Shown one piece after another: positions 22,901 to 34,489 of a DNA stretch of 64,000 bases. The DNA lies in contig NC_073624.1 in NCBI RefSeq assembly GCF_029407905.1, forward strand, positions 114,204,001 to 114,268,000. The letters run 5' to 3'. Each line of letters begins with the position of its first letter. Within the stretch, counting starts at the first letter, position 1. The position numbers and the translations under genes are program-made. The notes below the pieces were generated by a model that searched no databases, was not told the DNA's origin, and saw only the letters and a list, made by a program, of their open reading frames with translations. This DNA comes from Bubalus kerabau (lineage: Eukaryota; Chordata; Mammalia; Artiodactyla; Bovidae).

Positions 22901-23609
22901 ATGGGAATGAAAAAGTTGACTTAAAACTCAACATTCAGAAAACTAAGATCATGGCATTCGGTCCCATCACTTCATGGCAAATAGATGGGGAAATAGTGGA
23001 AACAGTGACAGACTTTATTTTTTTAGGCTCCCAAATCACTGCAGATGGTAACTGCAGCCATGAAATTAAAAGATGCTTACTCCTTGGAAGAAAGGTTATG
23101 AGCATATTAAAAAGCAAAGACATTGCTTTGCCAAAAAAGGTCCATCTGGTCAAGGCTATGGTTTTTCCAGTAGTCATGTATGGATGTGAGAGTTATACTA
23201 TAAAGAAAACTGAGCGCCAAAGTATTGCTTCTTTTGAACTGTAGTGTTGGAGAAGACTCTTGAGAGTCCCTTGGACTACAAGGAGATCCAACCAGTAAAT
23301 CCTAAAGGAAATCTTTCCTGAATATTCATTGGAAGGACTGGATTTTGAAGCTGAAACTCCAATATTTGGCCACCTAATGTGAAGAACTGACTCATTTGAA
23401 AAGATCTTATCCTGGGAAAGATTGAAGGCAGAAGAAGAAGGGGATGACAGAGGATGAGACAGTTGGATGGCATCACCGACTCAATGGACATGAGTTTGAG
23501 TAAACTCTGGGAGTGGTGATGGGACAGGGAGGCATGGCTCGCTGCAGTCCATGGGGTCACAAAGAGTCAGACATGACTGAGCGACTGAACTGAACTGAAC
23601 TGAACACAT
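19985..23609 (+). mobile_element. Near full-length BovB LINE
   Basis: This is the longest BovB here, about 3.6 kb. It begins with a 5' UTR recognisable from 'agactcttggcgggcacaaa' and 'ggagaaaggagcagtaacc', and passes through 'gtcatggtggagagttcaga' near 20540. It then covers the endonuclease and reverse-transcriptase region and ends with 'gaactgaactgaactgaaca'. It is of the older lineage. I could not find a target duplication; the 5' edge is uncertain by about 100 bases. Many frameshifts and stops make it non-autonomous. Confidence 0.9.
20821..23560 (+). pseudogene. BovB endonuclease/reverse-transcriptase ORF2, broken
   Basis: The family protein is an AP-like endonuclease plus reverse transcriptase that copies BovB RNA at a nicked target. 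Visible in order: the endonuclease start GTWNV at 20821-20835, the active-site-like IIGDWNAKVG at 21213-21242, a linker (21605-21946), and the reverse-transcriptase N-terminal part with IPKKGNAKECWNYR and NIYLCFIDYAKTLNCVDH (21975-22613). After a frameshift comes the second half (22582-23244) with GVCQGCILSPCLFNLYAEY. The catalytic box is gone: the protein runs NINNLMAESKEEL where intact copies have RYADDTTL between NNL and MAE. That is an exact 24-base loss at 22854/22855. Further stops occur at about 20917, and at 23243 where Trp became a stop. Not functional. Confidence 0.92.
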
Positions 23610-23799
23610 TAGTAAAAGAAACAATCCATAAATAAATGTTCTTCAATCTCTATCCCCAACAGGCTGCCTGAAAAACCCCCTTGGCTTCACACAAAACAGG
23701 AAAAACTAAAACCCTCATATAGTGCTCATGGATCTTTATGATAAAATTGGACCACCTATGTACTCAAACAAAGAACAGCAACAAAAACCCTAACATTAT

Positions 23800-24135
23800 A
23801 CATTGAATTTAATGAAGTCTAGAAAAACAGAGTTCTTGTTAGAAGAAAAAGCAAATACATTCTGGAGTAACTCCCAGTCAAAAAGCACACAAAAATGTCA
23901 CTTTCTTCAAGAACCAATAGGAACAAAAGAGCAAAAATCTGAAAAATATTTCAGATATTGGAATTATCCTACATAGTTGAAATCTAGTACAATTACTAGA
24001 TTTAAAGAAGTAAAACACACTGTGAGAGTATGTGCAGGGAATACACAACTATACAAAATGATATTTCATATTTTTAAAGCAGAATTTCAGAAATCTTTAA
24101 AAATACAATAAGTAGTTAATTCATTTTACAATAGT
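23800..24135 (+). mobile_element. Possible old L1 ORF1-region remnant
   Basis: 'gaaaaatatttcagatattg', 'gaattatcctacatagttga' and 'atttaaagaagtaaaacaca' resemble the A-rich 5'/ORF1 part of ancient mammalian L1. The copy is very diverged, and I could not define its edges. Confidence 0.35.
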
Positions 24136-24139
24136 ACAT

Positions 24140-24895
24140 CCCAGGCATTGCTCCATGCTCTATGCTTTGAAAACATAGCATTGGGTAAAACAGATGAGAA
24201 GCCTTACCCTTGTGGAGACTCCATTCAAGTTTGCAGAGGAAGGTAAAAAGTATGCCACATTTATGATATGATGAGTGTTGATAAGTGCTAAGGGCAAAAA
24301 TAAGGGGAGAGGGTATGAATGGACCACATATAATTTTAAGTTATAGTGATTAGAAAAGTCATAAAAAAAATGTAACATGTGAATTCAGACTTCAAGGAAA
24401 ATGGGGACATCAGCCATGAAGATAGATTAAAGAGCCCTCTGAGTAGTAGACCAATGAATGCAAAGTGCTGACATAAGAAAAACCCCGGAATACCTGTGGA
24501 ATCCATTGTGCTGGAGGCTAGAGAACTAGGGAAGAGGATAGAGAATGAAGTATGAGAGGTCATACATGGGGCAGGGGGTGAGCGAGATCTGAAGAGCACG
24601 ACAGTCCTAGCTAGGACTCTCTTACTCCAAGTGAACAGAACGGCAATTGGAAGGTTTTGAGTCAAAGTCATGTGGTCTGATTCATTCATATAGTAAAAGA
24701 TTTACCTTGACTGAACAAAGATAGAGGCAAAGAGTTCTGTTAGGATGGAGACTTTTAAAATAACCAGATGATGGATGATAATGGTTTCAACAAAGGTAGT
24801 GGCCCTAGAGATGATAAGTAGTCAAATTCTGGACATTTGAAGGTAGAGACCAACAGATTGTAGAAATCAGAGAAAAAGCAGGGAGGGTGATACAA
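24140..24895 (-). mobile_element. L2 LINE fragment, antisense
   Basis: The reverse complement of the L2 3' region is readable in order: 'cccttgtggagactccattc', 'gggcagggggtgagcgagat', 'ttggaaggttttgagtcaaa', 'gtcatgtggtctgattcatt' and 'gatgatggatgataatgg'. About 750 bases of one old copy. The frames on either strand here are accidental. Confidence 0.7.
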
Positions 24896-24900
24896 AGATA

Positions 24901-24906
24901 TGTGCA

Positions 24907-24937
<31 letters not shown>

Positions 24938-24940
24938 ATA
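24901..24940. repeat. TG microsatellite
   Basis: About 18 TG units with early interruptions (gcatgtgc), ending in tgtata. Dinucleotide arrays of this type are often length-variable. Confidence 0.95.
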
Positions 24941-25099
24941 ATTATGAACCGAAAATCTGCTAAAAAATGTTTATAATCATGACTTTTAAAATACTGCTCT
25001 TAGCAAACTTGAAGGAAAAGGGCATCCCTTAACCTGTTAAACAGCATCTCCATTATAATTAGAGGTCCTCGCTACTTTGTAGGGCAGAAAGGATAAACA

Positions 25100-25960
25100 A
25101 ATAAACTCAAGGTTGGAAAGGAAAACACAAAATTCTCATTGTTTAGTGATGGTATCTGTATTTTGTGATTGCAATCTATATTACCCAAAGAATTTATAAA
25201 TAAATTATTAGAATTAATAAAAATTAGTTTGATAGGAAGAAAGTAGCAATATAAAGACATATTGCTTTCCTATAGGTAGTTAAAATATGAAATTTTTCAA
25301 ATACCACTTGTAATCAGAAATGCAAAATACCTGTGAAAATATATATATATATAGATGTATATAATACATTGGTAAATAAAATTATAAAATTTAATTGAGA
25401 GATATTAACAAAAGACCTAAATACCATATTCATGATAGGAATCCCCAACACTAAAAAAAAATGTCACTTTTCTCATGTTATTTTATGGATTAAATATCTT
25501 CCCAAACAAATTACATTTTTGTAAGGATTTTTCTCAAGGAACTTGTAATTTGTAAGGATTGTTCTTTACTATATAAAATAGTGAAATAGATTTAAGTAGC
25601 CAAAGCATTCACAAAGGAGAACCAATTGAGATGAACTGCACTAACAGATATCAAGATTTATTATAAATATATAATATTTAGAATAGTGTGTTGATAATCC
25701 TATGCTAGACAAATAGACAAAAGGAATGTGATGGGAAGTCAAGAAACTGACCCACACAGAGACACACTATAAGAAGAAATGTTGATTGTGCAAAAAGGCA
25801 GATTTTTCTATAAATGTCCCAGGAAATTATGTATACATATGGAGGAATGAAATTAAATATTTATTTCACACATTACAGAAAAACCAGTTCCCTGTGAATT
25901 AAGACCTAAATATGAATAGCCCATGAGAATTGCAACAGTCTTTGAGTGGTGCCCATACAT
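25100..25960 (+). mobile_element. Old L1 ORF2 remnant
   Basis: Text follows L1 ORF2 order. 'gaattaataaaaattagtttg' (shortened here) is near 25210 and 'aaaagacctaaataccatat' near 25410. 'gatatcaagatttattataa', 'gaatagtgtgttgataatcc' and 'gctagacaaatagacaaaag' follow at 25650-25720. Small AT arrays (25340-25360) lie within it. It is strongly diverged and older than the artiodactyl L1 copies. Confidence 0.6.
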
Positions 25961-26170
25961 AAAGAAATCAGTCAACAGACTGTCTATCACCCATCAAGAG
26001 CTCTATAAACTTTTCAGATCCAAAGAGAATTAAACAGGTTAGTTATAAGAACAATTGAACATTGTTCAATTCGGAAACCTGACCCAAGGCAATGTGTGCC
26101 CAAGGGAAACCTGAAGAGCCTTTCAGAATTTGAGGACAGACTTCTTTAGCTTATACCCATATTCTCCCTA

Positions 26171-26374
26171 TGGGCTTCCCTGGGGGCTCAGATAGAAAAG
26201 AATCCACCTTCAATGTGGGAGAACTGGGTTCAGCCCCTGGGTTGGGAAGATCCCCTGAAGAAAAGAACAACTACCCACAGTATTCTTGCTTGGAGAATTC
26301 CATGGGCAAAGGCTGGCAGGCTATAGTCTATGGAGTAGCAAAGCATCGGACACAACTGAGTGACTTTCACTTAT
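26171..26374 (+). mobile_element. Bov-tA SINE, complete
   Basis: The head is 'gggcttccctgggggctcag', with the B-box-like 'gggttcagcccctggg'. The body has 'ccacagtattcttgcttgg' and the tail 'gtgactttcactt'. Short flanking direct repeats (ctccctat before, ttccctat after) suggest the target site. The 89-codon frame across it is fortuitous. Confidence 0.92.
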
Positions 26375-26379
26375 GTTTT

Positions 26380-28388
26380 CCCTATAGTATGTTTCTTACA
26401 GATTTACAATCTAAACTGGAAAGGACAGACAAACAGTAGTGTTTACAGTCACAAAATAAGTTTCCACCAAAAGAAAGAGATTTCGTATCTAATCAGGAAA
26501 CCAAAAGCCTCCCCTAAAAGATCCTCCTTTCTGGGATGCAAAATAAACCTAACATTTGAAGCTCAAAGAAAAGAAGTGAATGCTGAGATCCTCTGTGAGA
26601 TTAATTCCACAGATTTCTGAGTGGGAGGCTCAGAGGTCCTCTGAGGAGCACACTATTTCTGAGTCAAGCCTCTTGGACCAAGGCAAGGAAGAAATCTTGA
26701 CTTGATCTCATCTGGACTCCCCTAAAGTTCCTGAAATTTGGTGATCTCCCTAAACAGCATCAGACAACCCGTTCATAAAGAAAAGCTAAATTTACCAGAG
26801 CTACTAAAGTAAGGGAAAACATTATCTCAGCAATGCTTTAGCAGTGATTCAGAAGGTGGGAGTCAGAAAAGGGATATTTATAGGATCTGGTGGTCTTGGC
26901 ACAAGTAGTTTAAAGTGAGACTCACCCGGCAGGAAACTGACTGGATTTTGCAAAATCTGTGCCATCAAACTTCCAGACTTGGAGTAAACATAGCAAAGTG
27001 ATCATCTTGAATTGTCCTGAAGCAGTTGTCTCATATTCTTATACACATTTTCTTAAGCAAGTAGTGGTGGTGTGCACTGGTTCATAGTTTTATCTTCCCT
27101 GAGCAAAGATTTCTTGGAACAAATAACCAAGTCAGGTTGACAACACTTAGTTCTTAGCCCTAATGGTTATGTTTGATGCAGTTGGTTGCAGTTCCCAATC
27201 CAAAATACCAAAAAGAGTATGACACTGTTTATATAATGTTCAGAAGTAAGCAAGATAACTATATAGTTTAAAGGTTCATGCATAGGTCACAGAATTACTT
27301 AGAACAACAAAGACATAGTTAGAACAGTCAAGAAACAGGGTGATGGTTATCTCTGAGATGAGTAGCAAGGTGTTGACCTGAAACTGAGCATTTGAAAACT
27401 TCCTAGAATTCTGACAACATTGAATTTCATGCCTTTTGTAGAGGCTCTACTAATATCCATTTTATAACCATTCTTTAAATTGTACTTATATTCAACACTC
27501 TGCTGAATGTATGCTATTCTAACAGTTGTAAATTAAAAATGTATGTTCTAAGTTTAATAACCCTTCTACTTTTCTGAATTTCAGTTATAACTCCTATCTC
27601 TTCTTGAGTCCTTTGCACCTGAAAAAACTTGACAATGTTACTTGCCTTTCTCATTTTCCATTAAAAAGTGTCAATGATTAAAGTCTATTTTTGTGAAGAT
27701 TAAATAAAGTATATAACTTAAATGGCATTTGTTTTGTCATTTTCACTGTCAATGATGATGCTGGTATCTCATCACGTTTCTAACTATTTCTCTCTATATT
27801 CTGAATATTGATATATACAGAGGTCTGAAAAAATTTCTTTCCATCCTTATTTTCCACTTATATATTGACACATAGAATTCTGAAAACATTAGTTTCGCTT
27901 TTAAATTACTGGAGGTTTGCTCTGTATGTGGCTGGGAGTAGTTTACCGCTGAGACCATTACTGTGACTGCTTGTCCTTCTGTCTTACTAACAGCTCCTCT
28001 CCTACGTTTCTTTGCTGGCTCCTGCTCATTTCCCCAACCTGTTGACACTGAAGCCCCTCAGAACTCAGAATTTGAGTTCTTCCTTTTTATATCATGATTA
28101 TTTTTATCTAGTCTCCTGGCTTTAAACCCTGTGTCTGTAAACTAATGACCTCTGACTTTGTATCTCCATCCTGGCCTTCCATTTTGTAAGTCTCCAAATC
28201 TTAAGAGTTATAATTCACTCCTTGCATTTTTTCATGTCCCACATCAGATCCATCACAAATATTTCCATTTCTTCCTTCAAAATATATCCAAAATCGAACT
28301 GCTTCTCAGTATCTCCTCTGCTATCCCCTTAGTTTAACTCACAGTTTTCTCTTACCTAAATTTTTTAAAATAGTCTGGTCTCTATTTC
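26380..28388. other. No feature recognised
   Basis: 2 kb without a repeat or gene that I can support. A minus-strand frame at 27794-28048 (84 codons, KKRRRGAVSK near its start) has no recognisable domain. Confidence 0.4.
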
Positions 28389-28389
28389 T

Positions 28390-29155
28390 ACAATCATTCC
28401 ATTTCAATTTATTCATAACACAATGATCAAATTGATTCTGTGATAACATGAGGTCATGTCTTTCCTCTGATCAAAACTCTTCCAATTATCCCCACTTGAC
28501 CCAAATTTAAAGCCAAAACATTTTAAACTACATAGTGTCGCCACCTGATTTATAATTGCACCATCATACACACACATACAGAAAGCACTTCCCATAGCCC
28601 TTCTCTGATTGCTTTTTCTTCAGGATCTGCTCCTCACTCTCTGACCTCATCTCCCTTCTTTTAGCTCACTGTGCTACAGCCTCACTGCCCTTGCCTCAAC
28701 ACTACAGGCACATTCACTTGTCATAAACCTGTGCGGTTTCCCGTCCCTGGACATCTGATCTTGGATTTACGTGTCTCACTGTCTCACCTTCTTCAGTGAC
28801 ACCTTCTCAACCAGACCTTCTCTGACTCCCCCATTTATAAGCACAACTCTCCCCAACCCACATTCCCAGCACTCCTCATCCTCCTTTGCTGATTATATTT
28901 TCTTAATAGACAATATTCTCTGTATATATTCACTATATATATGTATATATATATTCACCATATATATATCCCCTGTATATATGTTCACTATAATACACTA
29001 CAATTTACTTATTTTTATAAGTTTCTATTTATACACGCAAACACAGAATGCAAGGATTTTCACTTTTATTTACTGCTATTCCCTCAGGGCATAGAATACT
29101 TCTTGATAACCAGTAGGTAGTCAATAAACATTTGTTGAATGAATAGATGGATGCA
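28390..29155 (+). mobile_element. L2 LINE, long 3' fragment
   Basis: The L2 3' region is readable from 'tgataacatgaggtcatgtc' and 'cttccaattatccccact' through 'ctgctcctcactctctgacc' and 'accttctctgactcccccat'. It ends in the characteristic 'gtcaataaacatttgttgaa', then 'tgaatagatgg'. A TA-rich array (28918-28990) is embedded. This is one of the best preserved L2 copies here. Confidence 0.8.
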
Positions 29156-29159
29156 TGAA

Positions 29160-29630
29160 TGGATGTATATATCTAATCTAACATCTCCCATGATATGTGA
29201 TATTTCAGTTTTACCTGGAAACAGTTTCATATATATGGCATAGACAAAACAAAGCCCATCATATCCAGAATATGGAGTCATGCTGTCTGCACCATGCATG
29301 TTATTTGCTCTTTATTTCCCATGCCCTTTTCCTACCAGAGTTCATAATTTCACTGGAAGAAAATGAGGAAACAATCTTTGTGCATTCTTGCCATTCAAGT
29401 TGAGTTTACACTTTCAAAACCCCTAAAATATCTGCTAGATTTGTTCTAATTGTATCATTCATCTTGTGTCAGGGATAGAAGGGGACTATCTGACTATTGT
29501 CAACTTAATTGATACTTGAAACATGTTTTCCTCCTTAATGAATATGTAACCTCCTGGAAATAGGTCAATTCAGTGACTGGTAAAGAATAACTCAAAGGCC
29601 ATCAGAGCTTTAAAAGTAGCTAGTGTCTGT
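29160..29630. other. No feature recognised
   Basis: A short stretch between L2 and an LTR. The 68- and 71-codon frames overlap on opposite strands and have no recognisable domain. Confidence 0.4.
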
Positions 29631-29631
29631 T

Positions 29632-29960
29632 TGGCCTGTTACAACAGAACACCATAGACCCCATGACTTTTCATACACAAGAAATTAGTTCCTCACAGTT
29701 TTAGAGGCTAGGAAGTCCAAGAGCAGAATTGCCTACATGGTCAAGCTCTGGTGAGAGCCTGCTTCTGGTTGCAGATCCCAGCCTCTCACATGGAGGAAGG
29801 GGTCAGGGATTCACCAGTGGTCTCTTTTGTAAGGGCACTAATTCGTTCATGAAAGCTCTGCCTTCATGACCTAACCACCTACCCAAGGTCTCATCACATA
29901 CGTGGTTAGGATTTAAGCATATGAATTTTGGGAGAGTAAACACATCTGTTGCAATAGGTT
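29632..29960 (-). mobile_element. MaLR/MLT1-type LTR, antisense
   Basis: This is the reverse complement of the MaLR LTR. 'tcacagttttagaggctagg' and 'aagtccaagagcag' come first. They are followed by 'aagggcactaattcgttcat', 'gccttcatgacctaacca' and 'gcatatgaattttgggagag'. It is an old solo LTR of the ERVL-MaLR group. The exact subfamily (MLT1, MST or related) cannot be fixed by eye. Confidence 0.75.
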
Positions 29961-30083
29961 AACTTTCTGGACAAGGGAACATTTCAGGGGGAGTTAAGTG
30001 TGAGTTCATGGTGGTCATGTTAATTAAGAACTGTACTTCAGTCATGACTCAAATGAGCTCATAGGTTTGAACACAATTAATTA

Positions 30084-30221
30084 GGGGGAGAATGGATAAA
30101 TGTATATGTATGACTGAGTCCCTTCACTGTTGACCTGAAACTATCACAACATTGTTAACCAGCTATACCCCAGTACAAAATGCTTTTAGTGCTAAAAAAT
30201 ATTAATTAAAAAAAAATATTC
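30084..30221 (+). mobile_element. L1 3' end fragment
   Basis: 'gtatgactgagtcccttcac', 'atcacaacattgttaaccag', 'ctataccccagtacaaaatg' and an A-rich tail correspond to the last ~130 bases of artiodactyl L1. It is 5' truncated. Confidence 0.75.
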
Positions 30222-31143
30222 CATTGTTCATTGCTCAGGCAAGTCTTCATTTAATTCAAGTAAAAATCTGGTATCTCAGAGTCTCTCAAAATTCACTGCC
30301 CTTTATCAGATCCAGGTGATCTGAACCTGTAATTTGATAAAACACAGCATTCAGTTTGGACAGCCCTAGACAGAAGCTACTATAAGTGAAAGTTTCCTTT
30401 TTAAGCTACCTGTGGCTGTATAATTTCTAATTTTCAGCAAAGATAACAGACACGACACCACATACGTTATTTCCAGAGTCAAAATTTTTTGCTTTCTCTA
30501 TTGTAGAAAAAAAAAAGAGGCATTTCTTCCCTAAAAACATGCATTAAGTTTAGAGGTAGAGGGAAAATTTTTAACTGTTTTTTCCATTCATCCACTCTTT
30601 AATACATTCCATGTATGACTGGTTCTAGACACAATGCTTTTTATCTATTTTTCTAATTAGCTGGAATTTTTTTTTATTGCCTCATTCTGTATGTTACCTT
30701 TTCCCATTTGATTACTTCTTATTACTAGTTGAGCTATTTCATCTTCAGTTTGATGAATTCTTCTTGACATTTCTAATACGTTTGTTTAGTAAGAGTCTTT
30801 CAACAAGCATACAGGGGAAAATACATCTACCAGGTAGATTAACCTATCGAAACCTATGTAAGACACCGGTTATCAACATCTCTTAACAATTGGAGATTCT
30901 TTCCTTCTTTTATTCATTCAACATTTGCTGATAAATAAATAAGTGGCAGACATTCTGTTATATGCCAGGAATGTTCTTACAGCCACATTTCTCTGAGGCT
31001 CTGCAATAAGACCACTATGAAATAAATTATTATGCCAAATTTCTTACTTGCTCCATTCATTCTCTGGAATTTAAGAGCAAGGCTCCTCAGGCCAGATTCC
31101 CAGGACTGCTGGCTCTTCCCAATAGAATTTGTTCATTGTCAAG
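30222..31143. other. No feature recognised
   Basis: AT-rich DNA with no repeat or gene that I can support. The frame at 30677-30886 shows no domain. Confidence 0.4.
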
Positions 31144-31713
31144 GCTTCAGTTCAGTTCAGTTCAGTCACTCAGTCGTGTCCGACTCTTTGTGACCCCTGA
31201 ACCACAGCACGCCAGGCCTCCCTGTCCATCACCAACTCCCGGAGTTCACTCAAACTCAACGTCCATCAAGTCAGGATGCCATCCAGCCATCTCATTCTCT
31301 GTTGTCCCCTTCTCCTCCTGCCCCCAATCCCTCCCAGCATCAGAGTCCTTTCCAATGAGTCAACTCTTCACATGAGGTGGCCAGAGTACTGGAGTTTCAG
31401 CTTTAGCATCATTCCTTCCAAAGAAATCCCAGGGCTGATCTCCTTCAGAATGGACTGGTTGAATCTCCTTGCAGTCCAAGGGACTCTCAAGAGTCTTCTT
31501 CAACACCACAGTTCAAAAACATCAATTCTTCAGCACTCAGCTTTCTTCACAGTCCAACTCTCACATCCATACATGACCACAGGAAAAACCATAGCCTTGA
31601 TTAAATGGACCTTTGTTGGAAAATTAATGTCTCTGCTTTTCAATATGTTATCTAGGTTGGTCATAACTTTTCTTCCAAGGAGTAAGTGTCTTTTAATTTC
31701 ATGGCTGCAGTCA
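31144..31713 (-). mobile_element. BovB, antisense, 3' 0.57 kb
   Basis: The tail 'ttcagttcagttcagtcac' is at the left. The body runs in reverse complement to 'tttcatggctgcagtca'. It is of the younger lineage (cccagggctgatctccttc). A possible 7-base target duplication, gtcaagg, lies just before and just after the element. One small deletion near 31190 ('gtgacccctgaacc') removes bases from 'gaccccatgaa'. Confidence 0.94.
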
Positions 31714-32714
31714 AGGGTTAAGGTTGAGCAATTAGGGGTAGCTACTAGTGAACCCAGAGATATCTAACAACACTTATATTTTAAACAATACATTAGACAT
31801 TATTCTACTAATCAGAAAATAAGAGACCTAAATTTGTGGATCTGTCTTAGCCTGTGGCTAACCTTTAGTCTTATAGACCACTGATACAATTTATTGTCAC
31901 TCCTATTTTGATCCATAGATCTGCAACATGAGCATTACCTGGGAATATATTAGAAATGTAGACTCCAAGGTGATTCCCAGACCTATTGAACCATCATGTA
32001 CATTTTTACAAAATCCCCAGGTGATTTGTATGTACATGAAAATTTGAGAAGCTGCCGTAAATCACTTTGACTTTTTGAGCCCTTCCTTGTAAATGATTAA
32101 AGTTCTTTCCTCCGCTTGGTTATATTATTCATTTCAGCAAAAATTGAAACAGAGGGAAAAGAAAGGAGTAAAATTTTGACTCCACAGAGGCCAGTAGCAG
32201 GCTTTATTAGACACTGTAGATCAATCTAGGGCTCTAATGTAATGGTGGCAAAGATAAGTGGCAAAATCCTTTAAAAGTTTTGCCACCTGTTGACATTATT
32301 GAAAATGCCTTCAAAGCAATCTGAAATCCTCATACAAGAATAATGTAACCTGCCAGTCAGAAACCTTTTGAACACTTGTAACTAATTGATGTTCACCCCT
32401 CCAGGCATCAAATGCAATTACTGTGCTACTTGGTTGTACAATCTAACTTGAAGTTGACATACTGAAGGCAGAGAAGCACAAACAGTAAAGGTATAAAGTC
32501 CACTTAGAGGGACAGCGCCTTTCATTTCATTTCTGGATCTCACAGGACCCTGGTCCACATGTGAACCCTCAATCGTGCTGCTGATCTACTGTGAAGACGA
32601 AACAAACAAAGATGAAATTCTATAATACCATGTTTAAGTATATATGATGTGTGGAGAAGTACCTTACAATAAAATTAATGCTGAGGTCATGTTAAAAAAA
32701 TTTTTTTTGTTTTT
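31714..32714. other. No feature recognised
   Basis: 1 kb of DNA without a gene or repeat that I can name. Confidence 0.4.
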
Positions 32715-32727
32715 AAATCTAAGTGCT

Positions 32728-32991
32728 GCTGCTAAGTCACTTCAGTCATGTCTGACTCTGCGACCCCATAGATGGCAGCTCACTAGGCTCCTCTGTCCCT
32801 GGGATTCTCCAGGCAAGAACACTGGACTGGGTTGCCATTTCCATCTCCAATGCATGAAAGTGAAAAGTGAAAGTGAAGTCGCTCAATCGTGTCCGACTCT
32901 TAGCGACCCCATGGACTGCAGCCTACCAGGCTCCTCCGTCCATGGGATTTTCCAGGCAAGGGTACTGGAGTGGGGTGCCATTGCCTTATCC
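32728..32991 (-). mobile_element. BOV-A2 SINE, antisense, complete
   Basis: Both BOV-A2 units are present in reverse complement: 'gctgctgctaagtcacttca' at the left, the linker 'gaaagtgaaaagtgaaagtg' in the middle and 'ggtgccattgccttatcc' at the right. It is flanked by the exact 13-base duplication aaatctaagtgct (32715-32727 and 32992-33004). The frames at 32644-33076 are read-through of this SINE. Confidence 0.96.
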
Positions 32992-33146
32992 AAATCTAAG
33001 TGCTATTTGTCACTATTTAATGCAAAGAAAAATAATCTGGGGCCTGTGTTTCATCATCTGCAAACTTGAACGCTGATTCATCCAACCATAGTTTGTTAAT
33101 TGCCCTGGGCTGAGGTTTAGCAATTATGAGGAATTTAATTGGCAGT

Positions 33147-33303
33147 GGGGCTTCCCCAATGACTCAGTGGTAAAGAATTCACCTGCAATACAAGAGATGC
33201 AGATTCTATCCATGGGATGGGAATACTCCCTGGAAAAGGAAATGGGAACCCACTCCAGTATTCTTGCCTGGAAAATCCCATGTCCAGAGAAGCCTGGCAC
33301 ACT
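33147..33303 (+). mobile_element. Bov-tA SINE lacking its 3' third
   Basis: The head 'ggggcttccccaatgactca' and body to 'agagaagcctggca' are present. The final ~55 bases, including the usual 'ggagtcggacacgactga', are absent and replaced by unrelated sequence. Loss from the 3' side is not the normal truncation of retroposition and implies a later deletion. Confidence 0.85.
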
Positions 33304-33569
33304 CATGTGCTCCCTCACTCCTCCTCTCACTTGTCCAGGCTGGCTAGCTGTTCATCAAACCCATTTCCTCCACCACATAGCTGCTGCACCACCTCCCTAA
33401 GTTCAGCTTGCACTCCAAAGGGCTGTTGCTTCACTCTCCATACCCCATTAATGACACCTGTCTTAATTATAGTAATATTTCCATTAAAAAAAAATCAAGT
33501 TCAACAGCTTTTAACCCTCTTGGGTCTGTTTCTCCACTCTTCCTTTGAGACAGTTGTTTCTTCTACAAC

Positions 33570-33680
33570 TTTTCAATATAATGAAATAGCGATTCAAACA
33601 ATGATTGAGAACCTACTAATTTCTGAAGCTGTACTTGGCATTGAGGACTAGGGAAATAAGGCACATCTACCTTGCATGAA
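33570..33680 (-). mobile_element. L2 fragment, antisense (left part)
   Basis: 'gattgagaacctactaattt' and 'acttggcattgaggactagg' match the complement of the L2 3' end ('gcctggcac...gcgctcaataaa'). It is interrupted by the Bov-tA at 33681. Confidence 0.6.
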
Positions 33681-33893
33681 GCAGCTTCCCTGGTGGCTCA
33701 GATGGTAAAGAATTTGCTGGCAATGCAGGAGACCTGGGTTCAATCCTTGAGTCAGGAAGATCCCTGAAGAAGGGATTGGTTACCCATTCCAGTATTCTTG
33801 CTTGGAGAATTCCATGGACAGAGGAGCCTGGTGGGCTACAGTCCATAGGGTTCAAAGAGCTGGACACAACTGAGGGACTAAGCCTTCACTTTT
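33681..33893 (+). mobile_element. Bov-tA SINE, complete
   Basis: The head is 'cttccctggtggctcagatg', with the B-box-like 'gggttcaatccttgag'. The body 'acccattccagtattcttgc' and the tail 'aagccttcactttttcactc' follow. It was inserted in an antisense L2 that continues on the right. Confidence 0.93.
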
Positions 33894-34480
33894 TCACTCA
33901 TCTGCAGGGCACTCTTGGTATTCTATAATCAGCCAGATATGAAAACTAACCCCCTGAAGTACAACATGCTGAATTCCATAATGGAGATTCACACATAGGT
34001 CTATGGAAACTCAGATGAAGAGAAAAAGTTATTCTGACAGAGGAATCAAAGAAAACTAGAGGAGGTGATATTTGTGCTAAATGGGTAAGGAATTATAAAG
34101 CGGAGAAGAGAGTGAGAGTATGCCTTAGGGATATGGAAGATCATCAGAAAAGGAATAGAGACAAGAGACCCAAGTTACACTCTCTTCAACCAAGAGTAAT
34201 ACTGATAGGCAGGGAGAGGATTTGAGTCTGCTGTGAAAAAAAGTTTGTTGCAAGCGTGTCCAGAGGCTACATGCTAAAGCTATTATGTCTTCAATTCTTC
34301 GGCAGAGCAAGGCAGATAATGAGAGACAGAGTAACAGGACCAATTAGGAGCTGACTTCAACAATCCATAGAGTGGTGGTAACAGCACAATCTATAAGAGT
34401 AGCAGCAATGGGGTCAGTGAGGAGTGCACAGAGAGTATTTATGATATAGGATGGACAGAATACGTCAATATAAAAGAGTC
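33894..34480 (-). mobile_element. L2 fragment, antisense (right part)
   Basis: 'aactagaggaggtgatattt', 'gtgctaaatgggtaagg', 'gcagcaatggggtcagtgag' and 'atttatgatataggatgg' are in the order of antisense L2. The match is diffuse towards 34480. Confidence 0.55.
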
Positions 34481-34489
34481 AGAGATGGC

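Noticed and set aside
28918..28990. TATA-rich tract as a promoter
   Set aside because: It is an imperfect TA array inside an L2 copy with no downstream gene.
31276..31767. 163-codon plus-strand frame
   Set aside because: It reads the complement of an antisense BovB and has no independent support.
33217..33651. 144-codon plus-strand frame as a small gene
   Set aside because: Its first third is Bov-tA sequence and the rest has no recognisable domain, splice context or codon signal.
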